From an uncultured Clostridium sp. (GTDB lineage Bacteria > Bacillota > Clostridia > Clostridiales > Clostridiaceae): a DNA stretch of 14,660 nt. The position numbers and the translations under genes are program-made. Below are positions 1 through 7,039 of the stretch, one piece after another. How positions within the stretch are numbered: the stretch's first letter is position 1; the number at the start of each line of letters is the position of its first letter. The stretch covers positions 1 to 14,660 of the forward strand of contig NZ_CALEVF010000174.1 of NCBI RefSeq assembly GCF_937920395.1, written 5' to 3'. A model generated the notes under the pieces. The model did not search any database, was not told the DNA's origin, and saw only the letters and a list, made by a program, of their open reading frames with translations.

Positions 1-54
1 CACGGTGGTGTGAGAGGTCGCTAAATAAACTAATTATTTAGCTCCTACTCGATT
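1..54 (+). mobile_element. 3' end of a group II intron (end of domain V plus domain VI)
   Basis: Bases 1-7 match the closing strand of a domain V hairpin. Bases 12-50 fold as domain VI: GCTAAATAA (20-28) pairs perfectly with TTATTTAGC (34-42) around a five-base loop. At the base, GAGAGG (12-17) pairs with CCT and CTC on the other side, leaving A47 as a single bulged base. This is the standard branch-point adenosine, and the intron should end about seven bases later, near T53 or T54. The string CACGGTGGTGTGAGAGG is typical of bacterial group II introns as I recall them. The rest of the intron, including any reverse transcriptase/maturase ORF, lies to the left of the window. The exact 3' junction is inferred. 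Confidence 0.75.
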
Positions 55-130
55 TAACCTATTTATTAAGAGGCAATAAATTAAGGGACTGTAGAATATT
101 AAATTTATTTATAAATAGGAGTAACTGTAT

Positions 131-136
131 TATAAT
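131..136 (+). promoter_or_regulatory. possible -10 box of the cssRS promoter
   Basis: A perfect TATAAT lies about 83 bases before the first gene. The region 17 bases further upstream (TTTATA, 108-113) is only a partial match to a -35 box. This is the best promoter candidate between the intron end and the response regulator. Confidence 0.35.
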
Positions 137-163
137 ATAAGTAAATATTCAGATATTATTAGA

Positions 164-178
164 ATAGAATGATTCTAT
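164..178. repeat. 15-bp perfect palindrome in the cssR leader
   Basis: ATAGAAT and ATTCTAT flank a single central G. The palindrome lies between the candidate -10 box and the response-regulator start, so it could be an operator. A one-base loop makes an RNA hairpin of the full stem impossible. OmpR-family regulators more often bind direct repeats, so the binding protein, if any, is unknown. Confidence 0.3.
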
Positions 179-218
179 AGGACATTAGAATTTAAGTATA
201 TAAAGCAGGAGGATAATT

Positions 219-893
219 ATGGATTACACTATATATTTAGTTGAAGATGAGGAAAATTTAAATAGTATACTTACCTCATATCTACAAAAGGAGGGCTGGA
301 ATGTTATATCATTTTTAAAGGGTAAAGATGCACAAGAAGAAATCCATAATACACCACATTTATGGATTTTAGATATTATGCTTCCTGATATAGATGGATA
401 CCAGTTGATTAAAGAGATTAAAAATAACAATGAATTAACACCAGTTATATTTATTTCAGCAAGAGATGCAGACTTAGATAAGATAATAGGACTCGAACTG
501 GGATCGGATGATTATTTAGCAAAGCCGTTTTTACCTAGAGAACTTATAATAAGGACAAAAAAATTATTAGAGAGGGTTTACAAAAATGAGGCAAATAACC
601 TAAAAGAAAATAATACAATGCTAGGTTATTATCTAGTAGATGAGGATACTCGCGAAGTAAGTAAAGGGGGACGGGTAATAGAGCTCACCTCAAAGGAATT
701 TGATATGCTTGTCTTTTTTATGGATTACAGAAGTCAGGCATTCTCAAGGGAACAGATTTTAGAAAGAGTTTGGGGTGAAGATTATTTTGGAAATGATAGG
801 GTTGTGGATGATTTACTTCGAAGATTAAGGAAAAAAATGCCTGATTTAAATATTGAAACAATATACGGATATGGGTATAGGTTAGCAAGATAA
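219..893 (+). CDS. cssR: OmpR-family response regulator, CssR-like
   Basis: A 224-residue DNA-binding response regulator, probably the cytoplasmic output of a secretion-stress two-component system. The receiver domain spans about residues 3-120, with acidic residues E9-D10-E11, phosphoacceptor D52 (ILDIMLPD), S80 and K102. The winged-helix output domain spans about 133-222 and ends in the usual YGYGYR. Several stretches (YTIYLVEDE, PHLWILDIMLPD, KPFLPRELII, DYFGNDRVVDDL) match Bacillus CssR as I remember it. The ATG is well placed behind AGGAGG at 207-212. It overlaps the kinase reading frame by one base (TAATG), although the kinase probably starts a little later. In Bacillus, CssR activates htrA/htrB and its own operon; no such protease gene lies nearby. 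The family is certain and the CssR identity likely. Confidence 0.85.
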   Translation: MDYTIYLVEDEENLNSILTSYLQKEGWNVISFLKGKDAQEEIHNTPHLWILDIMLPDIDGYQLIKEIKNNNELTPVIFISARDADLDKIIGLELGSDDYLAKPFLPRELIIRTKKLLERVYKNEANNLKENNTMLGYYLVDEDTREVSKGGRVIELTSKEFDMLVFFMDYRSQAFSREQILERVWGEDYFGNDRVVDDLLRRLRKKMPDLNIETIYGYGYRLAR

Positions 894-913
894 TGTATAC
901 TAAAGGTGGTTTT

Positions 914-2287
914 ATGAAAAATAAATCATTGTTTTTTCAAATTGGTATTGCATTCGCAGGAGTAATAATTGGGTTAAGTTTGTTATTAGCATTATTTTTC
1001 CCTATAATTTTAAGAGAATTTTTTACAAATGAAGTTTATAGTACTATTGAAGGTGCACAAAATAATATTATAAAAAAGAGGTTATATAAGAATTTGGATA
1101 TAGAATACTCAAATGTAGAAAATAATATGCAAGAGCTTGATATACGGTCAGTTACTCATATTCAAATACCTAAAAAAGTTATTGAAGGTATTGTAAACTT
1201 AAAGATAACTAAAATTGCAAAATCATTGAAAGTCGACAGAAAACTTATTGAACAAATAATTAAACAAGGTGAAGTGCAAGATAAATCAAGTGAAAGGTAC
1301 GTTAAGAAGTTAGGTGATAAAAAAATGTTTTATGTTATTACTAAATATAGTAATGCGAATAAATCAGGATTTTTGTTATCATATATGTGGGATACATACA
1401 GAAATAGTCTGCTTAAAACTTTGTTACAAAAATTGTTAATTATCACATTTATAGCAGTAGTTGTTAGCCTAAGTTTAGCATTAACACTTGCAAAGTACAT
1501 AACATCACCATTAATAAAGCTTGAGAAAAATGTTAAAAAAATATCTGAAAAAAAATGGGATGAAGCTATTGTATCTGATAGGCAAGATGAAATTGGAAGC
1601 TTGGCTAAATCTATCGAAAATATGAGAAAAGAACTTATTAAGAGAGATGAGAGTCAACAATGGATGCTCCAAAATATATCTCACGAATTAAAAACTCCTG
1701 TTATGGTAATTAGAAGTTATTCAGAAGCAGTAGGGGATGGTATATTCCCTAAAGGAGACTTGAAAAGTAGTATGGGAATAATTAGTAGTGAGGCAGAAAG
1801 ATTAGAAAAACGTATAAAAGACTTATTATATCTATCTAAATTAGAATATTTATCAAAACATCAAGCAACCTATGGAAAGATTGATATAAAAGAAATAGTT
1901 GAGGATGTTGTAGGTAAACTCAAATTTGCACATAAAAATCTAAATTGGAATATAAATATTCCTAATATAGAATTTAAAGGAATTAAACAACAATGGATTG
2001 TTGTGATTGAAAATATTTTGGATAACCAAATAAGATATGCAAGCAAAGAGATAAATATATCTATTGAACAAAAGGAAAAGTTTACTTTTATTTGTATTCA
2101 TAATGATGGAGAAAAAATTCCAAAAGAAGATATTGCAAAAGTATTTAATAAATTTGAAAAAGGGAAAGCAGGGAAATTTGGACTAGGCATGGCTATAGTT
2201 AAATATATAGTTGAATATCATAATGGAGAAATTTATGCTGTAAATGAAAATGAGGGGGTATCTTTTTATATAAAAATACCTGTATAA
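914..2287 (+). CDS. cssS: sensor histidine kinase, CssS-like
   Basis: A membrane-bound sensor kinase of 457 residues if it starts at ATG 914. That start follows AAAGGTGG (902-909) and gives the N-terminus MKNKSLFFQI, as in CssS; an ATG at 893 would add seven residues but lacks a good ribosome-binding site. Membrane helix 1 is at about 10-31, followed by an extracytoplasmic sensor of ~140 residues, membrane helix 2 at about 173-193 and a HAMP linker at about 194-245. H257 in NISHELKTP is the autophosphorylated histidine. The ATPase domain has an N box (ENILDNQIRYA, 366-376), a DG motif (398-399) and GLG (423-425). The sequences GIFPKGDL and LLYLSKLEYL match CssS in my recollection. Its partner is the preceding regulator. 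The sensed signal is probably misfolded protein at the membrane-wall interface, inferred from the family. Confidence 0.82.
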   Translation: MKNKSLFFQIGIAFAGVIIGLSLLLALFFPIILREFFTNEVYSTIEGAQNNIIKKRLYKNLDIEYSNVENNMQELDIRSVTHIQIPKKVIEGIVNLKITKIAKSLKVDRKLIEQIIKQGEVQDKSSERYVKKLGDKKMFYVITKYSNANKSGFLLSYMWDTYRNSLLKTLLQKLLIITFIAVVVSLSLALTLAKYITSPLIKLEKNVKKISEKKWDEAIVSDRQDEIGSLAKSIENMRKELIKRDESQQWMLQNISHELKTPVMVIRSYSEAVGDGIFPKGDLKSSMGIISSEAERLEKRIKDLLYLSKLEYLSKHQATYGKIDIKEIVEDVVGKLKFAHKNLNWNINIPNIEFKGIKQQWIVVIENILDNQIRYASKEINISIEQKEKFTFICIHNDGEKIPKEDIAKVFNKFEKGKAGKFGLGMAIVKYIVEYHNGEIYAVNENEGVSFYIKIPV

Positions 2288-2405
2288 TACTGAGAATTTT
2301 CATTATATTTGTATGTATGAATTGTGATTAGATGTATAATATTATTATTGAGTATCTTAGTTGTTTCTGAAATGAAAAAAATGGATTTAGAGGAAGTGAT
2401 ATAAT

Positions 2406-3131
2406 ATGCCTTTTAATGTATACAATAAAAAAAGAGAATATTTAGGGTTCATTCAATCTGCATATCCGCAATATACTAATGTGTTTATGGTTGCGTGTAC
2501 AGATATTAAACTTACAGAAAATGATTTTAATATAAATAAGGTGAAATCTGAATTAGCAAGTTTCTTGGGGTGTAAAAGTATTTTAGGAAAGATTAATGAG
2601 CAAAGATTAAATAAAAGTATAGAAAATATAATAATTAAAGAATTTAAAAAATTCAAAGATAATACCTATGAAGAATTATTAAAACTGGTATATCTTAGAA
2701 TGCTACGTTCTGAAGAAAACTTTTATTATAAAAAAGTAGATAACACACAAATAAATGCGTATATTTTGGTAGATCTTAGTAGTGTTATCATTGAAAATGG
2801 TTCTATAATTATAGATGAGGAGATAGATTATATTTGCAATGAAAAGATAGGTAATCTAATTCCAATTGTTGCAAAGATAACAGATTATCCTATAATACAA
2901 ATTGACAGTCTAATGTCAGGACAGGGATTGTTGTTAGGTGCTGATCTTGCTGATTTGGTAGGAAGAACCCATATTCATAGGACAAAATTAAAAATAAAAT
3001 CTGGTAATTTTGTTTATGAACTTAATTTACCTGTGGAGTTATATATAAAAATTGGTGATATAATCGAAATATATGTAAATAACAGAGTTGTTAAAAGAAT
3101 ATTTTGTGATGGTATAATATATGAATTTTAA
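2406..3131 (+). CDS. hypothetical protein, 241 aa
   Basis: I do not recognise this protein. It is probably cytoplasmic: no signal peptide or membrane segment is visible. The N-terminus (VYNKKREYLGFI) reads like a short beta strand pair. The middle (about 45-105) is charged and helical. The C-terminal half (about 115-241) alternates short hydrophobic strands with glycines (GQGLLLGADLADLVGR, IKIGDIIEIYVNN), suggesting a compact beta-rich domain. The ATG follows AGGAAGTGA at 2391-2399 with good spacing. A TATAAT at 2335-2340 could serve as its own -10 box, since no terminator is visible after the kinase gene. It is followed closely by the thioesterase gene, so the two may be co-transcribed. The reading frame is convincing; the function is unknown. 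Confidence 0.75.
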   Translation: MPFNVYNKKREYLGFIQSAYPQYTNVFMVACTDIKLTENDFNINKVKSELASFLGCKSILGKINEQRLNKSIENIIIKEFKKFKDNTYEELLKLVYLRMLRSEENFYYKKVDNTQINAYILVDLSSVIIENGSIIIDEEIDYICNEKIGNLIPIVAKITDYPIIQIDSLMSGQGLLLGADLADLVGRTHIHRTKLKIKSGNFVYELNLPVELYIKIGDIIEIYVNNRVVKRIFCDGIIYEF

Positions 3132-3192
3132 CGACCCAGGAGATGATTTAATGCTCTTAGAATTAAAAAGGATTTCGATTGGAGATATGAAT

Positions 3193-3612
3193 ATGTATAT
3201 TAATGAAACAAAATTAAAAGTAAGATATGTAGAGACAGATCAAATGGGAATTGTTCATCATTCAAAGTATTACGTTTATTTCGAAGTAGGTAGAACAGAA
3301 TTTATAACAGCAATAGGAATGACATATAAAGAAATGGAAAAAAACAATATTATGTTGCCTGTAGTGGAAAGCTCGTGTAAGTACATAGAAGGGGCAAAAT
3401 ATGAGGATATAATTATTATCCAAACATTTATGAAAGAGCTAAATGGTGTCAAGGTAATATTTAATTATAATGTGGTCCGAGAAGAGGATGGAAAGATTTT
3501 GGCTAAAGGTAGTACAACACATGCTTTTGTTAACGAAAAATTTAGAGTGGTAAATATTAAAAAAGTTAATGCCAATATGTGGAGCAAACTTAAAAAACTA
3601 TTTGAACAATAG
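3193..3612 (+). CDS. acyl-CoA thioesterase, YbgC/4-hydroxybenzoyl-CoA type hotdog fold
   Basis: A single-domain hotdog thioesterase that hydrolyses an acyl-CoA or acyl-ACP thioester; the actual substrate cannot be read from sequence. The signature is VRYVETDQMGIVHHSKYYVYFE near the N-terminus (quoted in part: ETDQMGIVHHSKY). In this family the Asp of ETDQMG is the catalytic acid. The start at 3193 gives 139 residues beginning MYINETKLKVRY, the usual family length and N-terminus, and GGAG at 3181-3184 is eight bases upstream. An alternative ATG at 3151 has an equally good AGGAG (3138-3142) and would add 14 residues; one at 3121 would overlap the previous gene. Many family members carry HxNY where this one has HSKY, a mild variation. 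It is probably co-transcribed with the upstream gene. The family is secure; start and substrate are less so. Confidence 0.85.
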   Translation: MYINETKLKVRYVETDQMGIVHHSKYYVYFEVGRTEFITAIGMTYKEMEKNNIMLPVVESSCKYIEGAKYEDIIIIQTFMKELNGVKVIFNYNVVREEDGKILAKGSTTHAFVNEKFRVVNIKKVNANMWSKLKKLFEQ

Positions 3613-3765
3613 TTTTATTGTTATATCATTTTATAAAAAGTATATACTGCTAGAAATACGTTCATTTCACCAATTAATTCTAGAATTACTTAGCTATGTG
3701 AAAGCATTCAAGCAATATATCCTTTTATAATAGGAAAATACAAGAAAAACTTTTACTATATGTAA

Positions 3766-4374
3766 TTATTTAGCAAGATTCGTAAAATAATGTTTAGGTA
3801 TAAAACCTTTCTTTATACCTTCTGTAACAAGTAAATATGTTGCAGTAGTATCAAATCTAGCATCATGGAAATTTGCAGCATCTCCGAAATACTTATTGCT
3901 TTTTGAGTTTATTTGATCTTCATTTAAGTCAAGAAATTTAATGGCTTCTGCTAACTTTGGATTTTTATACCCTCCACGTGAAGTAAAAAGTTTACATATA
4001 TCCTTATAATACTTCATGGTGCAAAATGTATGTTTAGGTGTTAGAGTATGACCACAATTTTCAAGTTCATGAGTTAAAAATTTTATATCAAAATTAACAT
4101 TGTGCCCTATAAGAATGTCTGCATTTATAAAATCCTCAATAAAACCTTCATATGAATCTTCGAAAGTTTTGCCTTCGCTTAATGTAAATAAAGTATCTAC
4201 GCTAAAACCATGTACATCCTCTGCTGATGGTTCTACATAATCTACAGTAAAAAATATATTTTTACCTATTGTTTTTGTAGGGTTATATTCAGTGTCAACA
4301 AGTATATAGCTAAGTTGACATATGTTACCTGGTCTTATACCAGTAGTTTCTGTATCAAAAAAAATCATTCTCAT
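3766..4374 (-). CDS. DEDDh 3'-5' exonuclease, DnaQ-like
   Basis: A 202-residue exonuclease of the RNase T/DnaQ superfamily that would remove nucleotides from the 3' end of DNA or RNA using two metal ions. All catalytic motifs are visible: D7 and E9 in FFDTETTG (Exo I), D96 in HNVNFD (Exo II), and H170 with D175 in HDARFDT (Exo III, DEDDh subtype). There is no polymerase, helicase or BRCT domain, so it is a stand-alone exonuclease rather than PolC or DinG. It lies alone and converges with the thioesterase gene; the 153-base gap between them shows no strong terminator hairpin. The start follows GGAGGG on the minus strand (bases 4383-4388). It could be a proofreading, RNA-processing or oligonucleotide-degrading enzyme; sequence does not decide. 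Confidence 0.88.
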   Translation of the reverse strand: MRMIFFDTETTGIRPGNICQLSYILVDTEYNPTKTIGKNIFFTVDYVEPSAEDVHGFSVDTLFTLSEGKTFEDSYEGFIEDFINADILIGHNVNFDIKFLTHELENCGHTLTPKHTFCTMKYYKDICKLFTSRGGYKNPKLAEAIKFLDLNEDQINSKSNKYFGDAANFHDARFDTTATYLLVTEGIKKGFIPKHYFTNLAK

Positions 4375-4417
4375 TAAGTGAGCCCTCCCATATTTCTTTT
4401 CGCAAAATAAAATAATA

Positions 4418-4438
4418 ATGTTATACCAATTATAACAT
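4418..4438. promoter_or_regulatory. 8+8 bp inverted repeat overlapping the exonuclease -10 box (putative operator)
   Basis: ATGTTATA (4418-4425) and TATAACAT (4431-4438) form a perfect inverted repeat with a five-base spacer (ccaat). On the minus strand it contains TATAAT (4434 down to 4429), a likely -10 box for the exonuclease gene. A bound protein would therefore block that promoter. The repeat lies in the divergent region between the exonuclease and lytS genes. It has some similarity to PerR-type boxes but does not match one cleanly. Confidence 0.45.
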
Positions 4439-4450
4439 AGATTTTATATC

Positions 4451-4479
4451 TTTATATATTGTAGAATATTGTATATACT
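4451..4479 (+). promoter_or_regulatory. candidate promoter of lytST
   Basis: TTTATA (4451-4456, 4 of 6 matches to TTGACA) and TATACT (4474-4479, 5 of 6 to TATAAT) are separated by 17 bases. The expected start of transcription is about 50 bases before the lytS start codon. In DNA this A/T-rich such matches occur by chance, so this is tentative. Confidence 0.35.
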
Positions 4480-4533
4480 ATAAATAAAATCCTCTTTAAA
4501 TAAACATACGGTTAGGTGAAATGGAGTAAATAT

Positions 4534-6216
4534 ATGATTGAATTATTAAAAAGTCTTGTCAATAATTTAGGGTATGTGGTTCTTATTGCTTTTTTAGTTT
4601 CTAGAATAGGAAGTTTTAAGAGAATTGTGCAAAAGGATAAATTTAAAAAAAGAGATTTATTTATGCTGGCAATCATTTTCGGAGCATTTGGAATTGTGGG
4701 AACATATATGGGGACAGATATAAATGGTGCTACTGCTAATACTAGAATTATTGGAGTAATGGCAGGTGGAATATTATGTGGTCCTTATATAGGGATATTC
4801 GCAGGAATTATAGCTGGATTACATAGATTAATGATAGATAATGGTGGAATTACATCAATACCATGTGCGATAACCACTATAATTTCAGGAATGATCGCAA
4901 GTCTTATATATATAAAATCAAGTGAAAATAACAAGTGGATATACGGATTAATTGCTGCTCTTCTAATAGAAGTTTTAGAAATGAGTTTAATACTTTTAAT
5001 GGCAAGGCCCTTTAAGAGTGCATTAACTATTGTAAAAAGTATATACTTTCCTATGAGTTTTACTAATGCAATCGGCATTGCAATTTTAATAATAATAATT
5101 CAAAAAATAAACAAGGAAAAGGAAGAGGATGCAGCAAGGCAAGCACAAATTGCTTTAGAAATAGCTAACAAAACATTGCCGTATTTTAGAAATATGAATG
5201 AAAATTCATTGGAAGAGATATGCGGAATAATAAAAAATTCCATTCATTCAGATGCTGTAGCTATAACAAATAATGAGTACATATTAGCTCATGTTGGTGC
5301 GGGATCTGATCATCATATAAAAGGTCAGAGAATTGTAACAAATGCCACAAAAAAAGTTATTAAAGATGGAAACTTAATTTCTTTAACCAATGCAAAGCAG
5401 ATAGAGTGTCATAACTTAACTTGTAATTTAAAATCTGTAATTATTGCTCCTTTAAAAGAAGGAGAGGAAATGATAGGTACATTAAAAATATATTATTGCA
5501 CAGAGGATTCGATTTCTTTTAGAAATATAAATTTAGCAGTAGGATTGTCTCAACTTATTTCTACTCAGCTAGAGATAAGTAAACTTGAAGAATTAAAGCA
5601 TATGGCAAATAAGGCTGAAATAAAAGCTCTTCAAGCTCAGATAAGTCCACATTTCTTATTTAATGCACTAAATACTATAATTTCATTTATTAGAATCAAT
5701 CCTAATCGCGCAAGAGAGTTAATTATAAATTTATCCACTTACTTAAGGTATAATTTAGAAGTTGGTGAAAATCACGTAGACATATACAGTGAACTTGAGC
5801 AGGTAAAAGCATATATAGAGATAGAGAAAGCAAGGTTCGGGGAAAAACTCCATATAGTTTATAAGATTGAAGAAAATTTAGATGTTAAAATTCCAAGTCT
5901 TATTATTCAACCTATAGTTGAGAATGCTATAAAACATGGTATTTTAAAAGGTAAGGGTTACGGTAATGTTATAATTGAAATTAAGAAAGTTGCAAACGAG
6001 GAAATTATGATAATAATTGAAGACGATGGAGTAGGGATTTCTAATGATATTATAGAGAAGGTATATCAGGGCACAATGGAAGGTAATAAGATAGGTATCT
6101 CTAATGTTCATAATAGGCTAAAGCATATTTATGGGGAAGGATTAAAAATAGAAAGACTATCTAGTGGCACTAGAATTAAGTTTAAGGTGAGAAGAATAGG
6201 GGAGTGGATTATGTGA
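4534..6216 (+). CDS. lytS: LytS/BtsS-type sensor histidine kinase
   Basis: A membrane sensor kinase of 560 residues. The ATG at 4534 follows GGAG (4523-4526) by seven bases and gives a family-like N-terminus (MIELLKSLVNNLGYVVLIAF); a GTG at 4516 would add six residues. Residues 1-190 form the multi-helix 5TM-LYT input domain, about 220-345 a GAF-like domain, about 360-445 the kinase domain with phosphoacceptor H373 in ISPHFLFNALNT, and about 455-555 the ATPase domain (N464, DDG at 497-499). R71, R98 and C111 occupy positions close to those I recall as pyruvate-binding in E. coli BtsS (R72, R99, C110). The next two genes are a LytTR regulator and a CstA transporter, as in E. coli Bts/Ypd circuits, so pyruvate or a related carbon source is the likely signal. 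A role in autolysis (the original LytS) is less likely here. Confidence 0.87.
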   Translation: MIELLKSLVNNLGYVVLIAFLVSRIGSFKRIVQKDKFKKRDLFMLAIIFGAFGIVGTYMGTDINGATANTRIIGVMAGGILCGPYIGIFAGIIAGLHRLMIDNGGITSIPCAITTIISGMIASLIYIKSSENNKWIYGLIAALLIEVLEMSLILLMARPFKSALTIVKSIYFPMSFTNAIGIAILIIIIQKINKEKEEDAARQAQIALEIANKTLPYFRNMNENSLEEICGIIKNSIHSDAVAITNNEYILAHVGAGSDHHIKGQRIVTNATKKVIKDGNLISLTNAKQIECHNLTCNLKSVIIAPLKEGEEMIGTLKIYYCTEDSISFRNINLAVGLSQLISTQLEISKLEELKHMANKAEIKALQAQISPHFLFNALNTIISFIRINPNRARELIINLSTYLRYNLEVGENHVDIYSELEQVKAYIEIEKARFGEKLHIVYKIEENLDVKIPSLIIQPIVENAIKHGILKGKGYGNVIIEIKKVANEEIMIIIEDDGVGISNDIIEKVYQGTMEGNKIGISNVHNRLKHIYGEGLKIERLSSGTRIKFKVRRIGEWIM

Positions 6217-6914
6217 ATTGTATTATAGTTGATGATGAATACCCATCAAGGGAGGAATTGAAATATTTTATAAACAATTTTAGTAATATTAAAATAATAG
6301 ATGAATTTGATGATTCGGTTATTGCACTAGAATATATTGAGGCAAATAATCCAGATGTTATTTTTCTCGATATTAGTATGCCTAAACTAGATGGAATAGC
6401 ATTAGGTAAAATTATTAATAATTTTCCAAAACACTCTCGTATCATTTTTATTACTGCACATAAAAAATATGCTGTAGATGCATTTGAAATCCATGCATAT
6501 GATTACATATTAAAACCATACTCAGAAGAACGTATAATTAATACATTAAAAAACATTGAAAAAGTTCCGGATATAAAGAATGGTAATAATAAAATAACTC
6601 TTTGGAAAAGTAAAAAGATGATGGTAGTAAAAATAATTGATATTTCTTATTGTGAAGCTCGCGAAAGGGAAACATTAATATATATTAATGGATTGAAGTA
6701 TAGTGTGAATTGTAGTATTTCAGAGTTTTATAAAAGACTTCCAAAAGAATTCTTTTTTAGGAGCCATAGATCATACATTATAAATTGTGATAAAATAACA
6801 GAGATAATTCCATGGTTTAACAATACATTTATGGTAAAGATGTTAGGTGAAAAGGTGGATATACCTGTAAGTAGAAGTAATATAATTGAGTTTAAAAAAA
6901 TAATGGGTATATAA
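6213..6914 (+). CDS. lytT: LytTR-family response regulator
   Basis: A 233-residue response regulator partnered with the preceding kinase. The start is GTG at 6213, with GGGGAG (6199-6204) eight bases upstream. It shares GTGA with the kinase stop codon, a four-base overlap typical of translational coupling, and gives the usual N-terminus MNCIIVDDE. A GTG at 6204 lies inside the ribosome-binding site. The receiver domain spans about 1-118, with D7-D8, phosphoacceptor D53 (FLDISMP), T81 and K101. The LytTR DNA-binding domain spans about 127-231 (FFRSHRSYIIN, PVSRSNIIEFK). Proteins of this type bind tandem direct repeats about two helical turns apart, and such a pair lies directly downstream, before cstA. 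It is therefore probably the activator of cstA. The gene symbol is used in the general LytT/BtsR sense. Confidence 0.88.
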   Translation: MNCIIVDDEYPSREELKYFINNFSNIKIIDEFDDSVIALEYIEANNPDVIFLDISMPKLDGIALGKIINNFPKHSRIIFITAHKKYAVDAFEIHAYDYILKPYSEERIINTLKNIEKVPDIKNGNNKITLWKSKKMMVVKIIDISYCEARERETLIYINGLKYSVNCSISEFYKRLPKEFFFRSHRSYIINCDKITEIIPWFNNTFMVKMLGEKVDIPVSRSNIIEFKKIMGI

Positions 6915-6932
6915 AAGCACTTCATGTGCTTT
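6914..6932 (+). terminator. small hairpin after lytT, possible weak terminator
   Basis: AAAGCAC and GTGCTTT form a 7-bp stem with loop TTCAT, starting at the lytT stop codon and followed by ATTTGTTCTTT. The U tract is poor, so termination would be partial. The loop and right arm overlap the first copy of the TTCATGT repeat, so the sequence may serve mainly as a binding site. Confidence 0.35.
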
Positions 6933-6950
6933 ATTTGTTCTTTCATGTAT
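6920..6950 (+). promoter_or_regulatory. tandem LytTR-type binding site upstream of cstA
   Basis: CTTCATGTGC (6920-6929) and TTTCATGTAT (6941-6950) are direct repeats (consensus YTTCATGTRY) with an exact 21-bp period, about two helical turns on the same face. The second copy ends seven bases before the likely -35 box of cstA, an activator position. The ten bases AGCACTTCAT (6916-6925) match 8 of 10 with the E. coli YpdB half-site GGCATTTCAT, which I recall as repeated with an 11-bp spacer, giving the same 21-bp period. The second copy (GTTCTTTCAT) matches 7 of 10. Binding by the adjacent LytT is an inference. Confidence 0.65.
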
Positions 6951-6957
6951 GAAACCG

Positions 6958-6985
6958 TATACAAAATTAAAAATGGTTGTATAAT
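6958..6985 (+). promoter_or_regulatory. cstA promoter
   Basis: TATAAT (6980-6985) is a perfect -10 box. TATACA (6958-6963), 16 bases upstream, matches 4 of 6 bases of TTGACA. A weak -35 box next to an activator site is what a regulated promoter would show. The leader to the cstA start would be about 48 bases. Confidence 0.55.
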
Positions 6986-7039
6986 TTAATTAGTAAATAA
7001 CATATTAATTAAATTTATAAATAACAAGGAGGGGTTTAA

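Noticed and set aside
3613..3765. Terminator between the converging thioesterase and exonuclease genes
   Set aside because: Only very short stems (for example TCCT/AGGA near 3720-3736) are present, not enough to call a terminator.
4785..5078. Minus-strand 97-aa hydrophobic reading frame
   Set aside because: Antisense shadow of the membrane domain of lytS.
6728..6964. Minus-strand 78-aa reading frame over the end of lytT
   Set aside because: Mostly antisense to the conserved LytTR domain and it would also cover the cstA regulatory region; its hydrophobicity follows from the complement.
6955..6966. CCGTATACAAAA before cstA resembles the SigI-type -10 element ACGTATACAAAG
   Set aside because: There is no ACCCTC-like -35 at the right distance upstream, and a good -10 box with LytTR-type repeats explains this promoter better.
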